A stretch of 64,000 nt of DNA from the NCBI GenBank assembly GCA_910578555.1, contig CAJTPS010000003.1:1-64000 (forward strand), written 5' to 3'. This DNA is from an uncultured Lachnospiraceae bacterium. GTDB lineage: Bacteria > Bacillota > Clostridia > Lachnospirales > Lachnospiraceae. The notes under the pieces were generated by a model. The model was not told the origin of the DNA and ran no database searches. It was given only the letters and a program-made list of their open reading frames with translations. Numbering within the stretch: position 1 is the stretch's first letter; every line of letters starts with the position of its first letter. The translations under genes and the position numbers were made by a program. Of the stretch, positions 25,445 to 33,032 are shown piece by piece.

Positions 25445-26620
25445 GTGACAGGGATGAAGATGCGTAGGTGGATGTTGTTTGCGTTGTGGGTTCTTTCGCT
25501 GGCGGCGATCAGTTTCTACGGCGGTACGGTCAGTTACGGATTCTTTTTCGGAATAACGCTGCTGCCGCTTATCTCATGGATTTACTTATTTTTAGTCTAT
25601 TGCAGGTTCAGAATCTATCAGGAAACGGAAAGCAGAAGCATGGTGTGCGGGAATGCCGTTCCGTACTATTTTGTATTACAGAATGATGATTTCTTTGCCT
25701 TTTCCAGTGTCAGTGTCAGGTTATTTTCTTCTTTTTCCTATGTGGAACAGATCCCGGACGGTATCGCGTACGAACTGCTTCCGGGAGATAAGCTTACCTA
25801 CCGGACCAGGCTTATCTGTAAATACCGGGGAGAATATGAAGTAGGCGTCAAGAGAATCGTGATTACCGATTTCCTGCGTCTGTTCCAGCTCTCTTACACA
25901 CCGCCGTCCCCGATCAAGGCTCTGGTCAGACCTAAAATCGTGCGCGTGGAAGAACTGCGCAGCATTATGGACATAACGGCTCTTCTGCAAAACGATGCGC
26001 AGAACATGCAGACAGAGATGGACGTGCCAGTCAGGGAGTATGTGCAGGGGGATGATCTGCGTCTGATTCACTGGAAAGCAACGGCACAGGAACAGAAACT
26101 GAAAGTCAGAACCCGCATCGGAGAACAGAAACAGGGTATTTCCGTGATTTGCGATACGAAGCGCTACAGTAAAGATAACAGGGTATATCTGCCGCTGGAG
26201 AACCGTTTGCTGGAGGTTCTGATTGCGCTTGGCGTTTTTTTTGCCGGAAAAAATATTTCTTTTACGGCATATTACGGGCAGAGAGGCACGAGGCAGAGCC
26301 GCGTGGACAGCATCGGAGATTTTGAAGCGTTTTATGAGAAGGCTTCGGACATACTTTTTGATAAAGAAGAAGAAATCGGGAAAACGCTGGACGAGGCGAT
26401 GACAAGAGGAAACATCCGGAACAGTAAGGTCGTTTTTGTCATATTGCACAAGTGGGAGGAACAGACTGCCCGGATGACGGAGGAACTGGCTGCAGGCGGG
26501 ATGATTGTGGTGATTTATCTGGTGACAGGGGAGAATGCGCAGGCGTATATAAAGCAGGGCAGTATGCGGAGGCGGATCGTTGTCGTTCCCGTAGAAGGAG
26601 AATTGGAGGGCAGCTTATGA
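25445..26620 (+). CDS. DUF58-domain membrane protein
   Basis: The ~391-residue protein has two N-terminal transmembrane helices (~10-50). A beta-rich region follows (~60-170), then the DUF58 signature YVQGDDLRLIHWKATAQ (~196-212), which begins a vWA-like fold. DUF58 proteins occur with MoxR and transglutaminase proteins, and their role in envelope assembly is unresolved. A GTG start at 25445 (GGGGAA 3-4 bases upstream) or ATG at 25454 are both possible. The stop overlaps the next gene's ATG (ATGA). Confidence 0.83.
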   Translation: MTGMKMRRWMLFALWVLSLAAISFYGGTVSYGFFFGITLLPLISWIYLFLVYCRFRIYQETESRSMVCGNAVPYYFVLQNDDFFAFSSVSVRLFSSFSYVEQIPDGIAYELLPGDKLTYRTRLICKYRGEYEVGVKRIVITDFLRLFQLSYTPPSPIKALVRPKIVRVEELRSIMDITALLQNDAQNMQTEMDVPVREYVQGDDLRLIHWKATAQEQKLKVRTRIGEQKQGISVICDTKRYSKDNRVYLPLENRLLEVLIALGVFFAGKNISFTAYYGQRGTRQSRVDSIGDFEAFYEKASDILFDKEEEIGKTLDEAMTRGNIRNSKVVFVILHKWEEQTARMTEELAAGGMIVVIYLVTGENAQAYIKQGSMRRRIVVVPVEGELEGSL

Positions 26621-28968
26621 GGGAGAGGATACGGCGGCCCTGGACACAGGAATTTTACCGGTTCGCGCAGGCGGCGCTGCTACTGAGCATTGTGCTTACG
26701 GGTGCAGGGGAAGCGATCGGTGTCCCGGACCGGAAACCGGTACATTTTCTGATTGCGTTCGCGGTGCTTGCCGCGATGTCAGGTATGCAGAGAATGACGG
26801 GAAGAGCCCGTATGGCTGCTGTTCTGTGCCCGACTGTTATCGTATGCATGGGGTTCGGGATCAGGAACAGTTTCTTATTTATACGTTCTTATGCCGGCTG
26901 GCTGACCGGCACGGATACATGGGAGCCTGCATGGGCTGCGGGCTATGCAGTGATGCAGATCATTGCCGTTTCCGTTTGCTGCTATCTGGTACAATGTGTT
27001 CTGGAAAAATATTTATTACTGAAAATTATAGTCCTATTTGGGCTTGTTTGTACGCTGGTCTGTTGCATGATGACCGGAAAGCCGGCAGATCATGCAGCCG
27101 TGGTCTGCAGTCTGTCCTATATTATGGTGACCGGCGGAGAATGGATCGAGTGGTGCTGGGACAAGGATCAGAAGAAGGACCGGAAGGCGTATATGTTCTG
27201 GATCATGCCGTTCATGGCAGTCTATCTGTTTCTTATGTTGTGGACGCCGGCGCCTGCGAAACCTTTCCGGTGGGAGTTTGCCAGAGAGGCTTTCCGGCAG
27301 GTAAAGGAATCAGTGATCACTATGGCGCAGCAGATCATGCGCGGCGGGACAGAGAATTTTGATACGGCGCTCAGCGGTTTTTCGGAAGATGGAAGGATTC
27401 GGGGTGACCTGGAAGACGGACACCATCCGGCCATGATCATACAGGGAGAGAAGGATCTTGCGGGGAATGTATATCTGTCAGGGAAGGTCTTTGACGTTTT
27501 TGACGGCAGACAGTGGCTTCGGAGAGACGAAGGCACGGCGTATGAAGTCTTTCTGGATACGATTCAGACGCGCTATGCGGCGGAACTTTTCGAGGGAAGG
27601 TATCTGCACGATTGTATGGCGCTGACGACGCTGCATGTCAGATATGAGTATTTTAATTCCGCATATGTGTTTGTGCCGCTTAAGACGCAGAGGATCATGG
27701 AGGGAAATAAGGATCTTTCTTTTATTCCGGCAGGCGGCAGCCTCTTTTTTGCAGATACGGATCATCAGAATCCGGTCAAGAGCGGGTACGGCACAGCGTA
27801 TGAGGCGGGGTTCTATCAGATGAACGTCGGTTCCGAAGTGTTTGATGATTTTCTGGTATCGATGCAGGGCAGGGGAGTGCAGTCGGATACCGTTATGAAA
27901 ACGATTCTGCAGGCGCGTACTGACAGGACAGGACTGCCTGTAACGGAAGAGGATCTGTACACCTACATCAGACAGGTGCATGATATTTATACAGAAGATG
28001 TGGTTCTGTCTGAGGCAGTGAGAGCGTACGTGGATGAAATAACAGGTTCTGCGCAGAATGAAATAGAGAAACTGCGCATGATCGAGGCCGAACTGAGTGC
28101 GTATACGTATACGAAATCGCCCGGGAGACTGCCGGGCAGCGTGAATGATGCGGGCAGTTTCCTGGATTATTTTCTGCTGGAAAGCCGGGAAGGATACTGC
28201 ACCCATTTCGCGACAGCATTTGCGCTTCTTGCGAGAGCGGAAGGGCTGCCGTCCAGATATGTGCAGGGATTCTGTGTTCCGGCAGGACAGGGGGAAGAAA
28301 CGGTAGTTTACAGTGATATGGCGCATTCGTGGCCTGAGGTTTATATAGACGGCGTAGGCTGGATTCCGTTTGAGCCGACACCGGGATACGGCAGTCTGCG
28401 ATATACATCATGGGAAACGGGGTGGAAGTATGAGCCTTCGTATGCCATGGGTGCTGATCCCTATGCGGCGTCCGGCGCGGCGGAGGATGCCCTGTCTTAT
28501 TCTGAAATGGAGGAGACTGCGGCATGGGAAGCGGCTCCGGGAGAGCAAAGAGCCGGTTACGGATTGAAAATCGCAGTAAGCACCGTATTGACGCTTGCAG
28601 CGGCAGGTCTGCTGTTTGCCGTGCTTGAGCGGGCGGTCAGGAAGAAACGTTATCAGAAAATGAATCCGGCAGAGAAATTTAGCAAGGCGGTCCGGGACAA
28701 CATGCGGATGCTGGCGTGGCTCGGGCTGCGCAGAGGGGAGACGGAAACGCTGCAGGAATTTGGAAGGTGTGCCACAGAAACATTAGGTCTTGCAAAAGAT
28801 CAGCCGGCATTTATAGAGACGTATGAGGCTTTTTTATACGGTGATAAGAGCGTGGACGAGGAGGACGTCAGGAAAGCTGCAGACGAGGGGAGACAGCTGC
28901 TTGCGGTTCTAAGAGAAAAGAAAAAAAGAACTTTCTTTTATTATCGTGTCAGGATGTTTTGGGACTGA
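26617..28968 (+). CDS. Multi-pass membrane transglutaminase-like protein (TgpA-type, DUF4129 C-terminus)
   Basis: The 783-residue protein has several N-terminal helices (~15-220). A large extracytoplasmic part holds a transglutaminase-like core: Cys528 in REGYCTHFATA, His570 in MAHSWPEVY and Asp578 in YIDGVGW form the expected triad. Another membrane helix (~655-675) and a cytoplasmic DUF4129-like tail follow. It may cross-link or cleave amide bonds in envelope proteins or peptidoglycan peptides. The start at 26617 overlaps the DUF58 stop and has TTGGAGGG 6 bases upstream; the in-frame sequence before it is the shadow of the DUF58 gene. Confidence 0.85.
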   Translation: MRERIRRPWTQEFYRFAQAALLLSIVLTGAGEAIGVPDRKPVHFLIAFAVLAAMSGMQRMTGRARMAAVLCPTVIVCMGFGIRNSFLFIRSYAGWLTGTDTWEPAWAAGYAVMQIIAVSVCCYLVQCVLEKYLLLKIIVLFGLVCTLVCCMMTGKPADHAAVVCSLSYIMVTGGEWIEWCWDKDQKKDRKAYMFWIMPFMAVYLFLMLWTPAPAKPFRWEFAREAFRQVKESVITMAQQIMRGGTENFDTALSGFSEDGRIRGDLEDGHHPAMIIQGEKDLAGNVYLSGKVFDVFDGRQWLRRDEGTAYEVFLDTIQTRYAAELFEGRYLHDCMALTTLHVRYEYFNSAYVFVPLKTQRIMEGNKDLSFIPAGGSLFFADTDHQNPVKSGYGTAYEAGFYQMNVGSEVFDDFLVSMQGRGVQSDTVMKTILQARTDRTGLPVTEEDLYTYIRQVHDIYTEDVVLSEAVRAYVDEITGSAQNEIEKLRMIEAELSAYTYTKSPGRLPGSVNDAGSFLDYFLLESREGYCTHFATAFALLARAEGLPSRYVQGFCVPAGQGEETVVYSDMAHSWPEVYIDGVGWIPFEPTPGYGSLRYTSWETGWKYEPSYAMGADPYAASGAAEDALSYSEMEETAAWEAAPGEQRAGYGLKIAVSTVLTLAAAGLLFAVLERAVRKKRYQKMNPAEKFSKAVRDNMRMLAWLGLRRGETETLQEFGRCATETLGLAKDQPAFIETYEAFLYGDKSVDEEDVRKAADEGRQLLAVLREKKKRTFFYYRVRMFWD

Positions 28969-28996
28969 TAGTGCTGGGACTGATATTAAGAAAAGA

Positions 28997-29052
28997 TTGC
29001 CATGTAATTCGGGGTATGATAAAATAGCGTGAATGGTATTCTCATTCACGCT
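28997..29052 (+). promoter_or_regulatory. Promoter and 5'-end hairpin of the DJ-1-family gene
   Basis: TTGCCA (28997-29002), a 17-bp spacer and TAAAAT (29020-29025) form a promoter. AGCGTGAATG (29026-29035) pairs perfectly with CATTCACGCT (29043-29052), so the transcript would begin in a stable hairpin. The arm sequence matches the first hairpin of the element at 41851 (GCGTGAAT/ATTCACGC). Confidence 0.6.
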
Positions 29053-29064
29053 AAGGAAAGGGGA

Positions 29065-29622
29065 ATGAGCATGAGTAAAGCGGCAGTTTTTTTTGGAACA
29101 GGATATGAAGAGATCGAGGCGCTCACAGTCGTGGATATTCTGCGCAGAGCAGGGATCGAGACGCTGATGGTATCCGCCATGGACCAGCGCCATGTGGAAG
29201 GCTCCCACAATATTATGGTAGAGATGGAGATGCTGGTCAGGGAAGTGGACTTCGAGCAGGTTGATGTGATCGTGCTGCCGGGCGGTATGCCGGGTACGAA
29301 GAAGCTGGAGGCATGTGAAGAGCTGATGGCGCAGGTGGATGATTTTATCGCGAAGGGCAAACTTGTGGCGGCAATCTGTGCGGCGCCGAGTATCTTAGGG
29401 CACAGAGGGCATCTGCAGGGAAAGAAAGCCTGTGCGTACCCGACCATGGAGGATCAGCTTACAGGCGCGCAGGTGCTTAAACAGCCGGCAGTGATCGACG
29501 GCAATATTATTACGGGCCGCGGCATGGGTGCGGCGATTCCGTTCGGACTGGCGATCTTAGAGAAGCTGCAGGGCAGGGAAGCGGCGGAGAAGATGGCGGA
29601 GACGATCGTTTATGCCGGATAG
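29065..29622 (+). CDS. DJ-1/PfpI family protein
   Basis: The 185-residue protein has the DJ-1/ThiJ fold: AVFFGTGYEEIEALTVVDIL at the N-terminus with the conserved acidic residue, VIVLPGGMPGTKKLE, and the nucleophile elbow AAICAAPSILG with its reactive cysteine (~C105). YajL/DJ-1-like proteins are linked to oxidative-stress protection and glyoxalase/deglycase-like chemistry; the exact activity is unproven here. Two adjacent ATGs (29065 and 29071) follow GGAAAGGGG, and the second has better spacing. The gene is monocistronic, between a promoter-hairpin and a 306-base gap. Confidence 0.88.
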   Translation: MSMSKAAVFFGTGYEEIEALTVVDILRRAGIETLMVSAMDQRHVEGSHNIMVEMEMLVREVDFEQVDVIVLPGGMPGTKKLEACEELMAQVDDFIAKGKLVAAICAAPSILGHRGHLQGKKACAYPTMEDQLTGAQVLKQPAVIDGNIITGRGMGAAIPFGLAILEKLQGREAAEKMAETIVYAG

Positions 29623-29829
29623 TTTTTGAGTTCAAAGCGCTAAAGTGAATTTGAAATTTAAACGTTTTGATATATTGAAACAGTGGCAAAACTTACCATA
29701 ATATTTTCATTTTATCCGAACATACTAACATCAAGATAAGCGATAAAGTGAGCGCTTTCACAGACGACAGGGTCCGTTTACGGATTGCCGGATTGTAAGA
29801 ACACAGTTCTGACAATACGCAGCCTCCTC

Positions 29830-29862
29830 TGAGATAAGCGCATAACGGCAGCGCTTATCTCA
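29830..29862. other. Perfect 12-bp hairpin before the spore protein gene
   Basis: TGAGATAAGCGC (29830-29841) pairs perfectly with GCGCTTATCTCA (29851-29862) around a 9-base loop, without a T-run. It could end the preceding transcript or lie near the sporulation promoter of the next gene. The remainder of 29623-29928 is AT-rich; a weaker pairing (TTCAAA/TTTGAA near 29632-29656) is the only other structure seen. Confidence 0.6.
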
Positions 29863-29928
29863 ATAATATAGATAACAGAATGAGATCATGTAAATGAATC
29901 ATTCAAACGTATTTCGGAGGTGAAAGAA

Positions 29929-30129
29929 ATGGCAAGCAACAAGACGAATAGAGTAGAAGTTCCTGAAGCTAAGGCAGCTATGGATCGTTTCAAGACAGAG
30001 GTTGCATCTGAGTTAGGTGTGAACCTGAAGGAAGGTTACAACGGTGACCTCACATCCAAAGAGGCCGGTTCTATCGGTGGCGAGATGGTTCGTAGAATGA
30101 TCAAGAGCCAGGAAGAGCAGATGAAATAA
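29929..30129 (+). CDS. Alpha/beta-type small acid-soluble spore protein
   Basis: The 66-residue protein matches SASP alpha/beta in length and motifs: KAAMDRFKTEVASELGV, the GYNGDLTSKEAGSIGGEMV block with the GPR protease site region (the usual cleavage motif around FKTEVASE), and a basic amphipathic end. It coats and protects DNA in dormant spores and is degraded at germination. The start has CGGAGG 8 bases upstream. It is followed by an intrinsic terminator. Expression is expected only in the forespore under sigma-G, but I could not confidently pick out that promoter. Confidence 0.95.
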   Translation: MASNKTNRVEVPEAKAAMDRFKTEVASELGVNLKEGYNGDLTSKEAGSIGGEMVRRMIKSQEEQMK

Positions 30130-30152
30130 GCTAAGAACAGCTAAAAAGAATG

Positions 30153-30185
30153 ACCCGTCTGAAATTTCAGGCGGGTTGTTTTTTG
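30153..30185 (+). terminator. Intrinsic terminator of the spore protein gene
   Basis: ACCCGtCTGAA (30153-30163) pairs with TTCAGgCGGGT (30166-30176) in a tight hairpin followed by TGTTTTTT. This is a classical Rho-independent terminator about 25 bases after the stop codon. Confidence 0.9.
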
Positions 30186-30258
30186 CCTTAAAATACAGTA
30201 TACTGTGCGAGGACAGGCAGTGAGTCTCAGGTTCGCGGGCCGGAAGGGAGGGAGACAT

Positions 30259-30380
30259 GTGTGAACGAAAATACCGTTCACACGGAAGAACCGTCCGCAG
30301 GGCGGACTTGCTGCAAGCAGCATTCTTCCGGACAAGCTTGCTTGTCCACGGTTTATGAGATTCCGCAAAGCGGAATCATG
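30259..30380. repeat. Full-length multi-hairpin repeat element upstream of an ABC lipoprotein gene
   Basis: Successive hairpins are GTGTGAAC/GTTCACAC (30259-30283); GGAAGAA (30284-30290) with TTCTTCC (30323-30329) enclosing GTCCGC/GCGGAC; GGACAAGC/GCTTGTCC (30330-30347); and GATTCCGC-aaa-GCGGAATC (30359-30377), followed by ATG. It ends 9 bases before the start of the lipoprotein gene. It is an open frame from GTG 30261 encoding 43 residues in frame with that gene. A second copy with the same order lies at 41851. Confidence 0.75.
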
Positions 30381-30389
30381 GAGGTTGGT

Positions 30390-31448
30390 ATGAAAAGAAA
30401 AATAATGACATGGATTATGAGTCTGGTGATGACGGCGGCGCTTCTTGCGGGGTGCGGTGCGGAAACCGGAGAAACGGCGGAAGAGAAGCCGGACGCGGGT
30501 CAGGTGGCGAACAGTCCGCCGGCAGATCTCCCGGCGGATGTCAGGGTCGGCTCCCTGAAAGGTCCCACTTCCATCGGTCTTATGCATCTGATGGACCGGG
30601 CATCGAAACAGGAGACGGCGGACAGCTATGAATTTACGATGGCCGCCGCGGCGGATGAGCTGCTGCCACAGGTCATAGCGGGCGATCTGGATATCCTGCT
30701 GATTCCCGCGAATGTGGCGAGTGTCTTATACGGGAAGACGGAAGGCGGGATATCTGTCATAGATATCAATACGCTGGGTGTTTTATACATGGTGTCGGGC
30801 GATGATACGATACAGGATATGGAAGACCTGCGGGGCAGGACGGTCTGTCTGACCGGCAAGGGAACGACGCCGGACTATGTGCTGCAATATCTCTTAAAAG
30901 AAAACGGTTTGTCCACAGGCGACGTGACGCTGGAATATAAATCCGAAGCGGTCGAGGTGGCTGCCGTGCTGGCAAAGACGCCGGAGACGATCGGCGTGCT
31001 GCCGCAGCCTTTCGTGACGGCGGCATGCGCACAGAATGAAGAACTGTCGGTCGTGATGGATCTGACCGAAGAATGGGATATCTTGCAGGGCAGAGACGCA
31101 AGCGCGCAGGACGGCACGAGGAGCAGGCTTGTAACCGGTGTGACGGTGGTGCGGAACGGTTTTCTGGAGGAACATAAAGAGGCTGTGGACAGATTTCTGG
31201 AGGAACATGCCGCCAGCGCAGCTTACGCCAATGAGCATGTGGAGGAGACTGCCAAACTGGTTGCCGCAGCAGGTATCATCGAGAAAGCGCCGGTTGCGGT
31301 GAAGGCGATCCCGGCCTGCAATATCACTTGTATCGACGGTGTGGATATGCGGGAAGCTCTGTCGGGATACCTGACGGTGCTGTATGAGCAGGATGCGGCA
31401 TCCGTGGGCGGCGGACTGCCGGGAGAGGATTTTTATTATATCCGGTAA
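30390..31448 (+). CDS. ABC transporter substrate-binding lipoprotein (NMT1/SsuA-like)
   Basis: The 352-residue protein has a lipoprotein signal peptide with lipobox LLAGC (C22). An NMT1/ABC-type periplasmic binding fold follows, with VRVGSLKGPTSIGLMHLMD, DILLIPANVASVLYGKT, GRTVCLTGKGTTPDYVLQYL and FLEEHKEAVDRFLEEHAAS. Such proteins bind thiamine precursors, sulfonates, nitrate or similar small molecules; the ligand is not evident. GGAGG lies 6 bases before ATG 30390. The in-frame GTG at 30261 would translate the hairpin element and bury the lipoprotein signal, so it is disfavoured. The permease-ATPase fusion downstream is its transport partner. Confidence 0.83.
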   Translation: MKRKIMTWIMSLVMTAALLAGCGAETGETAEEKPDAGQVANSPPADLPADVRVGSLKGPTSIGLMHLMDRASKQETADSYEFTMAAAADELLPQVIAGDLDILLIPANVASVLYGKTEGGISVIDINTLGVLYMVSGDDTIQDMEDLRGRTVCLTGKGTTPDYVLQYLLKENGLSTGDVTLEYKSEAVEVAAVLAKTPETIGVLPQPFVTAACAQNEELSVVMDLTEEWDILQGRDASAQDGTRSRLVTGVTVVRNGFLEEHKEAVDRFLEEHAASAAYANEHVEETAKLVAAAGIIEKAPVAVKAIPACNITCIDGVDMREALSGYLTVLYEQDAASVGGGLPGEDFYYIR

Positions 31449-31537
31449 GGAAAGAATGCCGGGAAGATTTCTATGGGCGGGAAAAAGATAATTCGGCGCA
31501 TGATGGTTGCTGGCTGACATAACATGGAGAGGCGGAC

Positions 31538-32926
31538 GTGAGGCATAGAAGTACAAGAAAAGTAATGATCATAGTATTCTGGCTGATTATCTGGCAGGCG
31601 GCGGCTGCCGCTGCGGATAACAGGATACTCCTGGCAGGGCCGGTTCAGGTGCTGTACGCTTTCGCACAGAACATTATGCAGCCGGGGTTTCTAAGGACGA
31701 TCGGGTCTTCTCTTGCAAGGATCGGGGCGGGTTTCTTCGCGGCGTTCGGGATCGGGCTGTTACTCGGTGCGCTGGGGTACCGCTTCCGGATTGCGGGGGA
31801 AGTGCTGGAGCCTGTGATTTGTGTACTCAAGTCTGTTCCGGTGGCATCCTTTGTCGTATTGCTGCTCATCTGGTTCGGTTCCGGCCGGCTGGCTTTCTAC
31901 ATCAGCTTTCTGATCGTATTTCCGAACGTCTATGTGAACACGATCGCCGGCTTGCAAAGCGCGGACGCAGGGCTTTTGGAGATGGCGCGGGTGTTTGGCA
32001 TGAGCAGGCGGAACCGTTTCTTCTATATATATAGACCGGCGCTTATGCCCTATCTCGACAGCTGCCTGAAGATATCGCTCGGCATGAGCTGGAAATCCGG
32101 TGTGGCGGCGGAGGTGATCGGGCTGCCGGACCATTCGCTGGGAGAGCGGCTATACATGTCGAAGATCTATCTGGATACGGCAGGACTGTTTGCCTGGACA
32201 CTGACAGTTATATTGATCAGTTTTCTATTTGAAAAGGCGGTGCTGCGGCTGGTCAGGGCATATAGCGCGTGGAAGCCTTATCCGACGGGCCAGGCGGCGG
32301 GAAGCGTCCGGACGGCATGTGCCGGAAGCGGCGATGAGCCCGGGACGGTCACAATATCCGGACTCTGCAAGTCTTATGACGGCCGTCCGGTTCTGCGGGA
32401 CTACAGCCTGACGATGGAGCCGGGACAGCGATATGTGCTGATGGCGCCGTCCGGAGCCGGGAAAACAACGCTGCTGCGGATACTGGCCGGACTGGATCAT
32501 GCAGATGCCGGACATATCGCGGGTATGCCGGAACGCGCCGGCATGGTTTTTCAAGAGGACAGGCTGTGTGAGGACTGCGATGCAGTCTGCAATATCATGC
32601 TGGGTGCGTCCGCCGCGGATGGTAAGCAGATCAGGCGTGAGGCTGCATTGATCCTGCCGGAATCCTGTCTGGACCAGCCGGTCAGAGCATTGAGCGGCGG
32701 TATGCGCAGGCGCGTCGCCCTGCTGCGGGCAGCGCTCTCGGACGCAGAAGTGCTGATCATGGACGAACCTTTTGCCGGTCTGGATGAAGAAAATCGTGCC
32801 CGCACGGCGGGGTATCTGCTCGACCGGCTTCATGGAAGGACGCTGCTCGTCACCACGCATCGGGCGGAGGACGCAGAGTTGTTACAGGGAATAAAAGTAC
32901 CACTAGCATTTTATGGGAGTTTATGA
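31538..32926 (+). CDS. Fused ABC permease-ATPase (SsuC/TauC + SsuB/TauB type)
   Basis: The 462-residue protein joins two usually separate subunits. Residues ~1-240 are a membrane permease with the BPD_transp_1 EAA-type loop (LLEMARVFGMSRRNRFFYIY). A short linker follows (~243-262). Residues ~265-460 are an ABC ATPase with Walker A APSGAGKTTL, a Q-loop (MVFQEDRLCEDC), the signature LSGGMRRRVALLRA and Walker B VLIMDEPFAGLDE. It would import a small ligand delivered by the lipoprotein at 30390. The reading frame is continuous with no sign of a sequencing joint. The start is GTG with GGAGAGGCGG upstream. The ATPase part is short compared with typical SsuB (about 250). Confidence 0.85.
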   Translation: MRHRSTRKVMIIVFWLIIWQAAAAAADNRILLAGPVQVLYAFAQNIMQPGFLRTIGSSLARIGAGFFAAFGIGLLLGALGYRFRIAGEVLEPVICVLKSVPVASFVVLLLIWFGSGRLAFYISFLIVFPNVYVNTIAGLQSADAGLLEMARVFGMSRRNRFFYIYRPALMPYLDSCLKISLGMSWKSGVAAEVIGLPDHSLGERLYMSKIYLDTAGLFAWTLTVILISFLFEKAVLRLVRAYSAWKPYPTGQAAGSVRTACAGSGDEPGTVTISGLCKSYDGRPVLRDYSLTMEPGQRYVLMAPSGAGKTTLLRILAGLDHADAGHIAGMPERAGMVFQEDRLCEDCDAVCNIMLGASAADGKQIRREAALILPESCLDQPVRALSGGMRRRVALLRAALSDAEVLIMDEPFAGLDEENRARTAGYLLDRLHGRTLLVTTHRAEDAELLQGIKVPLAFYGSL

Positions 32927-32932
32927 TATAAT
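32904..32932 (+). promoter_or_regulatory. Extended -10 promoter for the trigger factor gene
   Basis: A perfect TATAAT at 32927-32932 is preceded by TGA, which gives the extended -10 motif TGnTATAAT. The -35 region (TAGCAT, 17 bp upstream) is weak. It overlaps the last codons of the ABC fusion gene and leaves about 95 bases of leader before tig. Confidence 0.6.
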
Positions 32933-33032
32933 GCTTAGATGACTGTGACTGGAAACGGAAGCAGTGGTTTGATACGAACGAATGAGCGTGATAACACATG
33001 CTACAGATATAGTTGAAGGAGGAACCCATACA

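Noticed and set aside
26452..26616. Possible 55-residue N-terminal extension of the transglutaminase-like protein.
   Set aside because: It is a Gly/Arg/Cys-rich shadow of the DUF58 gene; the ATG at 26617 has a strong site (TTGGAGGG) and overlaps the DUF58 stop as usual.
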